DNA of 55,351 nt from Chthoniobacteraceae bacterium. GTDB lineage: Bacteria; Verrucomicrobiota; Verrucomicrobiia; Chthoniobacterales; Chthoniobacteraceae. The stretch spans positions 1-55,351 of the forward strand of contig CANIWM010000034.1 of assembly GCA_947471505.1 (NCBI GenBank), written 5' to 3'. Both the position numbers and the translations under genes were made by a program. Below the pieces are notes generated by a model that worked only from the letters and a program-made list of their open reading frames with translations, ran no database searches and was not told the DNA's origin. The number at the start of each line of letters is the position of its first letter. The first letter of the stretch is position 1. Below are positions 35,501 to 44,916 of the stretch, piece after piece.

Positions 35501-35873
35501 TTTTAACGGCGCAGTCTGGGTCGGCTACATCGCCCTCTTCGGCACCGCCGTGCAGACGGGCGTCGTCATGGTCGTCTATCTCGAAGAAACCGTCCGCGAC
35601 CGCCAAGCCAAGCTCGGCGCAGCCTTCGACTACGCCGCCCTCGTTCAAGCAGTAAAGGACGGAGCCCGCCTTCGTCTTCGCCCAAAAGTGATGACCGTCG
35701 CCACCATCGTCGCGTCGCTCATGCCGATCATGTGGAGCCACCGCCAAGGCGCAGAAGTAATGAAGCCTCTCGCCACGCCCGTCATCGGCGGGATGCTCTC
35801 CAGCCTCGTCCACATCCTCATCGTCACCCCCGTCATCTTCCTCTGGCTGCGCAGCCGGGAGTTGAAAAAGTGA
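32589..35873 (+). CDS. CusA/CzcA-family heavy-metal RND pump
   Basis: A 1,094-residue inner-membrane RND transporter of the heavy-metal efflux group. It starts with [24 protein letters not shown] and carries [37 protein letters not shown]-type N-terminal marks typical of CusA/CzcA. The transmembrane proton path has [17 protein letters not shown] in TM4; later helices include [31 protein letters not shown]. The substrate class (copper/silver versus cobalt/zinc/cadmium) cannot be fixed from these motifs, although the accompanying CusB-like adaptor points to Cu/Ag. No outer-membrane TolC/CusC gene is next to it; it may be supplied from elsewhere. The gene converges on the hypothetical at 35877 with a three-base gap. 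Confidence 0.92.
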   Translation: [1094 protein letters not shown]

Positions 35874-35876
35874 CGT

Positions 35877-36473
35877 TCACTCCTCAAATATTCCCACTGC
35901 GCGGATGCCGTTGGCGGTCAACTCGAATACTTCGCGGCTGACTTTGGGCAATTTGCTGTGCCATGCGCCGAGGATGATGTCGGAGTAGGCGTTCTGGTTT
36001 CCCGCGATGCCGGGGAAGACGAAGACCGTGTATAGGTTCGGCATCACCACGATCATTTTCGGGCCGAAGACTTCCTCGAACTCCTTGAGGAACTCCGGCG
36101 CGAGCACCGTCGCGGCGATTGGGATTTTGTCCGACTTCAGCAGCGCGAACTCGATAATCTTCCGGTCATTGCGCACGAGCTGCGGCTTCACCTCCCGCAG
36201 CCACGCGGCGGCCAGCTTGCGGGTGGACGCGGTCGCTTTCTGGACATCCATCCCTGCCTCGTTCCACTCGTTTGCCGTCGCGAAGTCCGGGCCGATGTCC
36301 GTCCAGCGCGCGGCGGCGAACACCGTCTCCTTTGAGGCTGCGATGGGCTGTGTGACTTTGTGGGCGAGGAACTTCGGCTGAGCCACGAGCATCCACAAGT
36401 TCGCCTCCCCAGCCCCGAGCGGCGAACAAAACAGCACCAGCAATAGACGCAGCCCGCCGAGCCTGCTACGCAA
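35877..36473 (-). CDS. Exported hypothetical protein
   Basis: A protein of about 198 residues if translation starts at TTG 36473; a GTG at 36491 is also possible and would overlap the ruvA start. A hydrophobic N-terminus (LRSRLGGLRLLLVLFCSPLGAGEANLW) looks like a signal peptide. The mature part (LVAQPKFLAHKVTQPIAASKE, MIVVMPNLYTVFVFPGIAGNQNAYSDIILG) is of mixed alpha/beta composition and not recognised. No catalytic motif is visible. The frame is open much further upstream only because it is the reverse of ruvA. It is divergent from ruvA and its promoter would lie within that gene. Confidence 0.6.
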   Translation of the reverse strand: MRSRLGGLRLLLVLFCSPLGAGEANLWMLVAQPKFLAHKVTQPIAASKETVFAAARWTDIGPDFATANEWNEAGMDVQKATASTRKLAAAWLREVKPQLVRNDRKIIEFALLKSDKIPIAATVLAPEFLKEFEEVFGPKMIVVMPNLYTVFVFPGIAGNQNAYSDIILGAWHSKLPKVSREVFELTANGIRAVGIFEE

Positions 36474-36479
36474 CGCGGC

Positions 36480-37085
36480 ATGATTTATCACCTTTCCGGC
36501 ACGCTCGTAGAAGCGTTGCCCACGCAAGTCGTTCTGGATGTCGGCGGTGTCGGCTATCATGTGTTCATTCCTATTTCGAGTTACGACAAGCTGCCGCTCG
36601 TCGGTTCGCAATGCAAGATACTCACGCACCTCACCATCCGAGAAGACGCGCACGTCCTCTACGGCTTCGCCACCGAGGGCGAGCGTGATCTCTTCCGCCT
36701 CCTCGTCACCCACGTCAGCGGCATCGGGCCAAAGACCGCGCTCGACGTTCTCAGCGGGACGAGCGTGGCGAACTTCAAAGCCTGCGTCGTCCGAGGAGAC
36801 GCCGCGGCTCTTTCCAAAACGAAAGGCATCGGCAAGAAAACCGCCGAGCGCATCTTGGTGGAGCTGAAGGATAAAGTGGGCATCGCCGCTGCGTGGGAAG
36901 CCGCCAGTGCCGCCAACGCCCCGACGCCCGAGCAGGCAAAAGTGAACGACGCCGTGCTCGCCCTCATCGCCCTCGGCTGGAAGCAAGCCGACGCCGAGAA
37001 AGCCGCCCGTGCCATTCACACCAGTATGCCCGCCGCGAAGACCGATGAGATCGTCCGGGCCGCCCTGAAGCTCCTGCTCGGCTAG
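36480..37085 (+). CDS. ruvA: Holliday junction branch-migration protein RuvA
   Basis: The 201-residue DNA-binding subunit of the RuvAB complex, which recognises Holliday junctions and loads the RuvB ring. The N-terminal OB fold has IYHLSGTLVEALPTQVVLDVGGVGYHV, then SGIGPKTALDVLSG and GIGKKTAERILVELKDK as the two helix-hairpin-helix motifs, and a C-terminal three-helix domain (VLALIALGWKQADAEKAARAI) for RuvB contact. The sequence is complete. ruvB and ruvC are not in the window. Confidence 0.95.
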   Translation: MIYHLSGTLVEALPTQVVLDVGGVGYHVFIPISSYDKLPLVGSQCKILTHLTIREDAHVLYGFATEGERDLFRLLVTHVSGIGPKTALDVLSGTSVANFKACVVRGDAAALSKTKGIGKKTAERILVELKDKVGIAAAWEAASAANAPTPEQAKVNDAVLALIALGWKQADAEKAARAIHTSMPAAKTDEIVRAALKLLLG

Positions 37086-37136
37086 ACGAGTGTTGTGAGG
37101 GATGATCCCTTGAAGCACTTGCTTTGCGGCGGGGCT

Positions 37137-37164
37137 GCGGACTACACGAGAGGCGTAGTCCGAC
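37137..37164. repeat. Hairpin after ruvA
   Basis: CGGACTAC (37138-37145) pairs with GTAGTCCG (37154-37161) across an eight-base loop, just downstream of ruvA. No T-run follows. It may be a weak terminator or a copy of a short dispersed palindrome. Confidence 0.45.
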
Positions 37165-37170
37165 GCTCTC

Positions 37171-40100
37171 ATGCTCCATTTTCCATCCACCGTTTTGCCC
37201 TATTTTTCCATCCTCGCCTCTTCGCCGCATGAGGAATCCGGGCGCGCGATAGGCACCGTCTTGGTGTGCCTTCTGGCGCTGGTGGGCGCGGTAAAGTGCG
37301 TGCAGCTCATGCGACGGAGCACGACGAGTGCGCTGTGCGTCACGCCGCTTTTCCTAGCTCTGTTCTCCTGTGTGATCTCGGCTCCGACGGCACTTTTCCG
37401 GGAGTATCTCGGGTTCACGTTTGAGATGTCGGTGAGTGTTTTGTGCTGTCTGCTGCTGCTTGTGGGCCTCGTGCTGGGGGCGGTGGGGCTGGGGCTGTAT
37501 AGGCGCGGGAGTTTCTCGCAGGGGCGGAAGCAGGCGGTGTGGGGAATGTTGCTCGCTGGGCTGATGCTCTCGGCTCGCGTGGCGGTGATCGTCATGGTTT
37601 TGCAAATCCGGGCGCGGCTACCGGCTCCGCCGCCGACCATCGCGCAGGCGGGAATCGAGAAAATGGGTGAGGTGGTGGAGCTGCCGGGCGCGAACTGCCG
37701 CTTCAGCGCGCCGTCGGATCGCTGGATGCAGTTGAAGAATCCGAAGGCGGTGAATCCGGCGGCGACGGTGATCATGCGCTGTGCGGACCCCAATTTGAAT
37801 GCGGTGCTTATCGCGGAGCCGCTGGAGCTGGGGAGTAAGGCGCTGATGGAGATGGCAAAGTCGAACATGGAGATGCGCCTGAAGACGGCGAAGGTGTCGA
37901 ATGAGAAGACGCAGACGCTCAATGGAACGTCGTGGGAGACTGCGGAGGTAACGCTCGCGCGGGGAGGCGGCTCCGCACGAGAGCTGACGGAAATGTGGGG
38001 GACCTCGGTGGCGGGCTATTCTTACCAATGGTTTTTCTCGGGCCTCGAAAGCGATCGGGGCTATTTACTCACGGCCGCAAACAAGATTATCGGGACCTTC
38101 TCGGTGATCGATGCGAGCCACTCTTCCGGCGGTGCGACGCCGGTGACGGATGCGACGCTGGAGACGGCAGGATTTCGCACGAAGCTCGCGCCGCTGGGCT
38201 GGCGCGTGTGGAAGTCGGAGCAGTCTGGGGTGGATGGCTGCACTCTGGCGGCGATCCATGGTTCGCTGGCGTTCCTCATCGCGGATTCGGTGCCGCTGTG
38301 GAGCGAGACGGTGAGCTTTGAGGACATAGACCGCGTGTTCTTTTCCAACTACGAAGTTCTCAAGGGGGCGCGTGCGACGGCAAAGAAAGAGCCGCTCGCG
38401 CTGAAGGGGGCGGATGAGGCGGCGAGGTTCACCGTCGAGGCGACGATGGCCGATGGTCCCATCATCGCACGCGTCATCATCGCGCGCTGCGGAAAGAATG
38501 CGTTTTTCTTCTACGCATGGCGCTCGGCGCTGGGCGGGAAAGACTTTGCGGCGCTCGACGCGGCGCTGAATACGGTGGAGCTAACGGAGGAGCGCGCTCC
38601 ACTACCGCCGCCGCAGGATGAAGCGGCAGCGAAGAAGCAGTCGCTCACCTTGAATCAATTCGGGATCGTGCTGAGTGAGCGCGCGGACTGGCCAAACGCG
38701 CTGGCCGCATTTCAGCAGTCGTTCCGAATCTCGGACGCGGACGATACGACGATGCAAAATGTGGCATATGCGATGGAGGAAATGGGCGACATCCAAGGCG
38801 CGCACGATTGGCTGGCGCAGCACAGTGAGCGACTGGAAAAGCGGGTGAAGCTGCGGTCCATCTTCGGGCGGCTGAAGAAGAAGCTGGGCGACTTCGCGGG
38901 GGCGACTTCGGAGTATGAGAAGGCGCTGGCGGAGGGCTCGAAAGACGAGGCGGACGTACTGGCATACATCAATTTCCTCATCGGCGCGGAGAAGGCGCCG
39001 GAGGCGGTGAAGTTCATAGACGCACTCGTGGCCAAAGGCGGCGCGAGCACGAAGGTGCGGCGCTGGCAGGCGGAGTCGCACGAGTCCGCCGGGAATGCGA
39101 AGCGGGCGATGGAGATTTACGATGAGCTGCTGGCAAAGCCGCCCTTTGATCCGCTGAGTGCCTACGGCCTCGGCGAGACGGCGAATGGCGAGGGAGAATA
39201 CGACCGCGCCGCCGCCGCCGCTGCGAGTCTGCTCAAAGCCGGAAACGACACCGCACGCACGCGGCTGATTGAGGGCTGGAGTCTCTTTGGCAAAAAGTCG
39301 TGGCGCGATGCGAAGACAGCATTTGAAAAAGCCCGCGCGTTTGCGCCAGATGATCCGTCCGTGGCGTCTGCCCTTGTCCGCACATCGGCCATGCTCGGCG
39401 AGGGGGATAATTCGTCGGTGAAGACGCCGATTGCCCCCGTGCCTCTGCCGCCTGCGCTGGACGAAGCGATGGCAAAAATCGCGCGTGACGAGGCCATCCC
39501 GGAAGGCTCGGCGGTGTGCTACTTGATGCGTGCGAGCGCGTATTTCTTCGAGCCCGGAAAGCCCGTGAAATCCACGCAGTATCGGCGCGCAAAGATCATC
39601 ACCCAAGCGGGTGTCGGCGAATTCAGCACGATGGCGTTCTCTTTTGATCCGCTGAGCGAAAAAATCCATGTGAACCGCCTCGTGGTGACGGATGAATCGG
39701 GCAAGGTGACTGCCGAGGGGCTGCCGGAGGAGCAGTATGTCGTGGACCTCTCTGCCGACTCCTCCGAGGCGACTCACGGCAAGGTGCTGCGCGTCGTCGT
39801 CTCCGGCCTGAAACCGGGCTGCACGGTGGAGGTGTCCGTCACGCGGGAGGACCGGAGCCCGTCGAGCGAGTTTCCTTACGAGCGGTGCGTTTGTGCGACT
39901 ACGGTGCCGACACTGGCGGAGGCTGTGGTGGTCGCCGGAGATATCGCCCGCATCCGCGCCGTGCCCTCGGCGGCGATGGGAAAAGACGCGACGGTCCTAG
40001 AGGGAAAAGGCTCGCGCGCTTGGCTGTTGCGGAAGCCCACCGTATGGAAAATGGAGCAGAACCTTCCTTTCTCGGAGGCGTATCTGCCCGTGCTCCAACT

Positions 40101-41268
40101 CGGGACGACCAAGGGCGATTGGGCGGAACTCGGGCGCGATTACCTGAAGCAAATCGACACGCTTTTAAAGCCCGACGCCAAGGCCAAGTCGCTCGCCGAA
40201 GAAGTGGTGGGCACTTTGAAAAACGACGAGGAGAAAATCCGCGCACTCGCCGCGCATGTCCAAAAAAACGTCACCTACCAAGCCATCGAGTTTGGCCGCC
40301 GCGCACGCATCCCCAAGGCCCCGGAGCGCGTGCTCACGAGCCGCTACGGCGACTGCAAAGATCAGGCGCTGCTCCTTTACCAGCTTTGCAAAGCCGCCGG
40401 CATCCCGGCACAGCTCGCCCTGATTAACTCGAACAACGATGTGGAGCCCGCTCTGCCGTCGCTCGATCAGTTTAACCACATGATCGTCCGCCTGCCGGGA
40501 CAGAAGGTCGCGTTCGTAGATTCGACGAGCACCACGCTCCCCGCGTGCAAGCTCCCTCCCGATCTATTCCAGCGGCAGGCGCTCGTGCTCTACCCGGATA
40601 AACCGCGACTAGAGCCCCTGCCGGAGCGCACCAGTTTCCCCGCGGAGAAAGTGACCTCCGAGCGAGATATCACGGTAGCCCCCGACGGCGGGATGACCGT
40701 GCGAGAGAGCCTGCGAGTCGGCGGATACACGGGCATGAGCTGGCGAACATGGCTCGCCGATATTCCAGCATCGGACCGGCAAGCGGCAATCCAGCGATTC
40801 CAAAGCGAGAGCCGCTGGCGTGTGGAGGAATTCACCGTGGACGGGCTGGAGAACAACACCGCCGAACTCGTATTCCACTTCCGCTACACACTCCCCGCCA
40901 CGGCGAAGACGGACACGTTGATCATCCCTGCCATTTGGGAGCATGACTACGTGGATGTGCCATTTCTCAAAGAGCGGCGCTTTCCGATGGAAATCATCCA
41001 TCCGAAGGAAATCGCGAGTCACGTGACACTCCATCTGCCACGCACCGCTGGCGACGAATCGCTGAAGGCATTTACCAGCTCCGGGGACTCCGAGTTTGGG
41101 AAATGGAAGCTCGATGCCAAGGCTGGCTCCGAGGGTGGAAACAGCATCGCCGTGGAGTTCGCGTTCACGGCTCCGGCGCTGAAACTCCCGGCAGCACGCT
41201 ATGGGGAGTGGCAGTCATTTCGCAGCAAGATCGCCGAAGCCTGGCAACAACCGCTAAAATTGAAGTAA
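37171..41268 (+). CDS. Membrane TPR/DUF3857/transglutaminase protein
   Basis: A 1,365-residue multi-domain protein. The first 140 residues carry three to four transmembrane helices (IGTVLVCLLALVGAVK, VSVLCCLLLLVGLVLGAVGLGLY, GMLLAGLMLSARVAVIVMVL). A region of about residues 160-460 lacks known motifs. About 485-720 has TPR-like repeats (ALAAFQQSFRISDADDT, ATSEYEKALAEG). From about 800 a DUF3857 domain is followed by a transglutaminase-like core with the catalytic Cys segment RVLTSRYGDCKDQALLLY and a His in DQFNHMIVRLPGQ and Asp in AFVDSTS. The C-terminal part resembles DUF2569-type tails of such proteins. The role is unknown; domain order suggests a membrane-anchored protein acting on the outer side or periplasm. 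Confidence 0.75.
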   Translation: MLHFPSTVLPYFSILASSPHEESGRAIGTVLVCLLALVGAVKCVQLMRRSTTSALCVTPLFLALFSCVISAPTALFREYLGFTFEMSVSVLCCLLLLVGLVLGAVGLGLYRRGSFSQGRKQAVWGMLLAGLMLSARVAVIVMVLQIRARLPAPPPTIAQAGIEKMGEVVELPGANCRFSAPSDRWMQLKNPKAVNPAATVIMRCADPNLNAVLIAEPLELGSKALMEMAKSNMEMRLKTAKVSNEKTQTLNGTSWETAEVTLARGGGSARELTEMWGTSVAGYSYQWFFSGLESDRGYLLTAANKIIGTFSVIDASHSSGGATPVTDATLETAGFRTKLAPLGWRVWKSEQSGVDGCTLAAIHGSLAFLIADSVPLWSETVSFEDIDRVFFSNYEVLKGARATAKKEPLALKGADEAARFTVEATMADGPIIARVIIARCGKNAFFFYAWRSALGGKDFAALDAALNTVELTEERAPLPPPQDEAAAKKQSLTLNQFGIVLSERADWPNALAAFQQSFRISDADDTTMQNVAYAMEEMGDIQGAHDWLAQHSERLEKRVKLRSIFGRLKKKLGDFAGATSEYEKALAEGSKDEADVLAYINFLIGAEKAPEAVKFIDALVAKGGASTKVRRWQAESHESAGNAKRAMEIYDELLAKPPFDPLSAYGLGETANGEGEYDRAAAAAASLLKAGNDTARTRLIEGWSLFGKKSWRDAKTAFEKARAFAPDDPSVASALVRTSAMLGEGDNSSVKTPIAPVPLPPALDEAMAKIARDEAIPEGSAVCYLMRASAYFFEPGKPVKSTQYRRAKIITQAGVGEFSTMAFSFDPLSEKIHVNRLVVTDESGKVTAEGLPEEQYVVDLSADSSEATHGKVLRVVVSGLKPGCTVEVSVTREDRSPSSEFPYERCVCATTVPTLAEAVVVAGDIARIRAVPSAAMGKDATVLEGKGSRAWLLRKPTVWKMEQNLPFSEAYLPVLQLGTTKGDWAELGRDYLKQIDTLLKPDAKAKSLAEEVVGTLKNDEEKIRALAAHVQKNVTYQAIEFGRRARIPKAPERVLTSRYGDCKDQALLLYQLCKAAGIPAQLALINSNNDVEPALPSLDQFNHMIVRLPGQKVAFVDSTSTTLPACKLPPDLFQRQALVLYPDKPRLEPLPERTSFPAEKVTSERDITVAPDGGMTVRESLRVGGYTGMSWRTWLADIPASDRQAAIQRFQSESRWRVEEFTVDGLENNTAELVFHFRYTLPATAKTDTLIIPAIWEHDYVDVPFLKERRFPMEIIHPKEIASHVTLHLPRTAGDESLKAFTSSGDSEFGKWKLDAKAGSEGGNSIAVEFAFTAPALKLPAARYGEWQSFRSKIAEAWQQPLKLK

Positions 41269-41532
41269 AGGAAAACTTTCCATCTGAATAGAATACGAAA
41301 GAGAAAAGCCTTGCATCGATATGGGAATTATAACTAGGGTGCAGAAAGAAATTGCGATAGTCCAACAACATGAGTTACGCCTCGACACAACCAATTGGGG
41401 TCGGGAACCGTAATTCGTCCAAACCAACACTACATTTTGAAGAAGAAAATTGACTCTTCAGGGGGGAAACCTCAGAAGGCTCCTGTGCCTGCGCAGAAAA
41501 GCGCAAGCATTCAGCCCAACACAGGTCTTTCC
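41269..41532 (+). other. AT-rich leader region
   Basis: This 264-base stretch is clearly richer in A and T than its surroundings (for example 41281-41345). It precedes the helix-turn-helix/receiver gene and probably holds its promoter, but no convincing -35/-10 pair was found. A 27-codon frame at 41370 has no ribosome-binding site and was not called. Confidence 0.4.
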
Positions 41533-42084
41533 ATGCACAATCTCATGACCGTCAAAGAGACAGCAGAGTATCTCAGGATACCGCTGCCGACCGTCTATTA
41601 TCTCGTCCAACGCGGGCAACTTCCAGCCGTCCAAATCGGAGGCCGTTGGCGCGTAAAAAAGGATGCAATCGACAGGGACGTGTTGCGCTCGGAAGAGCAC
41701 GGACAGCCTACTGTCCTCGTAGTGGATGATGATCCGGGATTGCAGAGCATGTTCAAACTCTTCCTGAAAAAGCAGGGCTTCAGCCGCCTCGTAGTCGGCA
41801 CGGGTAAAGAGGCGATCGCTGCAATGCAAAAGCAGAAGTTCGACCTGTGCTTCCTCGACCTTCAGCTCCCCGATTTCACCGGCGACGAAGTGTATGCGCA
41901 GGCCAAGGAGATCGACCCGGACCTGCCTATCGTCATCATCACCGGCTTCCCCGACAGCCAGATGCTCGACAACATTCTCAAGCACGGCGCGGTCACCGTT
42001 TTGAAGAAGCCGCTAGAAATCGAGAAGCTCCAGCAGACGCTGAAGATGCTCGGGCACAAGCAAGCAGGCGCTAAGGCGGCTTAA
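41533..42084 (+). CDS. Helix-turn-helix/receiver fusion regulator
   Basis: From the ATG at 41533 (MHNLMTVKETAEYLRIPLPT), which has an AGG seven bases upstream, the protein has 183 residues. A TTG at 41395 would add 46 residues rich in Lys, Pro and Ser. Residues 5-50 form an excisionase/MerR-like DNA-binding domain (HTH_17: TVKETAEYLRIP, VYYLVQRGQLPAVQIGGRWRVKKDAI). Residues 58-175 form a CheY-like receiver: VLVVDDDPGLQSMFK, phospho-acceptor D109 in FLDLQLPDF, and VTVLKKPLEIEKLQQ with the conserved Lys. Having the DNA-binding domain first and the receiver last is the reverse of usual response regulators. No partner kinase is beside it. It may act in a phosphorelay from a distant kinase. Confidence 0.75.
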   Translation: MHNLMTVKETAEYLRIPLPTVYYLVQRGQLPAVQIGGRWRVKKDAIDRDVLRSEEHGQPTVLVVDDDPGLQSMFKLFLKKQGFSRLVVGTGKEAIAAMQKQKFDLCFLDLQLPDFTGDEVYAQAKEIDPDLPIVIITGFPDSQMLDNILKHGAVTVLKKPLEIEKLQQTLKMLGHKQAGAKAA

Positions 42085-42100
42085 ATGCTGGGTTTGAGTA

Positions 42101-42196
42101 GTGAGTGGTGATTTGTCGCAAGCGACACGATGCGATTTCCATGAAAACTCGGACTGTTCGCTTGCGACGAATCACTTCTCACAAATCACCACTCAC
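42101..42196. repeat. Palindromic element with tandem words (copy C)
   Basis: The left arm 42101-42125 and the reverse complement of 42158-42196 agree except for a 14-base insertion in the right arm. That insertion is itself a near copy of the neighbouring 14-15 base word (GTGAGTGGTGATTT versus GTGAGAAGTGATTC). The inner part is TCGCAAGCGA/TCGCTTGCGA and the loop is about 32 bases. It ends seven to ten bases before the likely start of the desulfurase gene. Confidence 0.75.
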
Positions 42197-42205
42197 GACG
42201 CATTG

Positions 42206-43357
42206 GTGATCTACCTCGACTACAACGCGACGACTCCCCTCGCCCCGCAAGTCGTCGCGGCGATGCGGCCTTACTTCGAGGAGTTCCACGGCAACCCTTC
42301 CTCCATCCACACTGCGGGCCGACGGACTCGTGCGGCGATCGATGATTCCCGCGATCAACTCGCGCGCATTCTCGGGGCGAAGTCACACGAAATCATCTTC
42401 ACGGGCGGCGGGACGGAGGCGGACAATCTCGCCATCCTCGGCCTCGCGCGGCGGCGGGCGGCGGATGGTGGCGGGCGACATATTATTACCTGCGCGACGG
42501 AGCATCACGCGGTGCTCCACGCCTTCGAGTGGCTGGCGCTGCGGGAGGGATTCTCCATCACCGTGCTGCCCGTAGATGCCCACGGGCGGCTCGATCCAGC
42601 GCGATTGCAAGACGCTCTCACCGCTGAAACGGCGCTCGTCTCCGTGATGAGTGCGAACAACGAAACCGGCGTCCGCCAGCCCGTCGAGGAACTCAGCGCG
42701 ATATGCAGAAAGCGCGGCGTCTTCTTCCACACGGACGCCATCCAGACCTTCGGCAAAGAGCCGCTGCCGCCGCTCGGTGCGAGTAGTTTCGACGCCGTCT
42801 CGCTGGCTGCACACAAGTTCTACGGCCCGAAAGGCGTGGGCGCGCTTTGGCTGCGCGAGGGCATCAGCATCGACCGCACGGCCTTCGGCGGCAGCCACGA
42901 AGGCGACCGCCGCGCGGGCACGGAAAACGTCCCCGGCATCGTCGGCATGGCAGCCGCCGCACAACTCGCTCTGGAAGGCATGACGGCGGAAACCGAGCGC
43001 CTCCACGCCCTCCGCGAACGGCTCTGGCAGGGCGTCAGCGCACTTTCCCCCAGCGCGCAGCGCAACGGTTCGAGCGAGCACGCGCTGGCGAATACGCTCA
43101 ACGTCAGCTTCCCCGGCCTCGACGGCGAGAGCCTCCACATCAGCCTCGACCTCGCCGGGCTCTGCGTCTCCAGCGGCTCGGCGTGCATGGTCGGCAGCAT
43201 CCAGCCGTCGCACGTCTTACTCGCGATGGGCGTCGCGCCGGAAGTCGCGCAAGCCACCGTCCGCTTCAGCCTTGGGAAAATGACCACTGCTGCGGAAATC
43301 GAAGACACACTCGTGCGCATGGGGCCGGTGCTGGCGCGGCTCTCCGCCATCGAATAG
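42206..43357 (+). CDS. Cysteine desulfurase (NifS/IscS family)
   Basis: A 383-residue PLP enzyme that takes sulfur from cysteine to make the persulfide used for iron-sulfur clusters and other sulfur carriers. Start GTG 42206 (or TTG 42203) gives MIYLDYNATTPLAPQV, the usual beginning; no ATG is available. It has GNPSSIHTAGRRTRAAID, the PLP lysine K204 in SLAAHKFYGPKG and the catalytic cysteine C327 in SSGSACMVG, as in class I (IscS/NifS) enzymes. No iscU, iscA or sufE is near, so it cannot be told which assembly machine it serves. Its start lies just after a palindromic element, and its stop is two bases from the convergent sulfatase. Confidence 0.93.
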   Translation: MIYLDYNATTPLAPQVVAAMRPYFEEFHGNPSSIHTAGRRTRAAIDDSRDQLARILGAKSHEIIFTGGGTEADNLAILGLARRRAADGGGRHIITCATEHHAVLHAFEWLALREGFSITVLPVDAHGRLDPARLQDALTAETALVSVMSANNETGVRQPVEELSAICRKRGVFFHTDAIQTFGKEPLPPLGASSFDAVSLAAHKFYGPKGVGALWLREGISIDRTAFGGSHEGDRRAGTENVPGIVGMAAAAQLALEGMTAETERLHALRERLWQGVSALSPSAQRNGSSEHALANTLNVSFPGLDGESLHISLDLAGLCVSSGSACMVGSIQPSHVLLAMGVAPEVAQATVRFSLGKMTTAAEIEDTLVRMGPVLARLSAIE

Positions 43358-43359
43358 CA

Positions 43360-44805
<1,446 letters not shown>

Positions 44806-44916
44806 AGCCCCTTCCATAGCCGAGTCGGCGGGGTTCGGGACAACTCTTCCTTTTTCCCGCGCTCCGCGAGATTCTGGCTGGCGTTCATCGGAGTGCAGTG
44901 GCAGACACTTCCCTCC

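Noticed and set aside
41370-41453. 27-codon frame in the leader of the HTH/receiver gene
   Set aside because: No ribosome-binding site, no similarity and no conserved motif.
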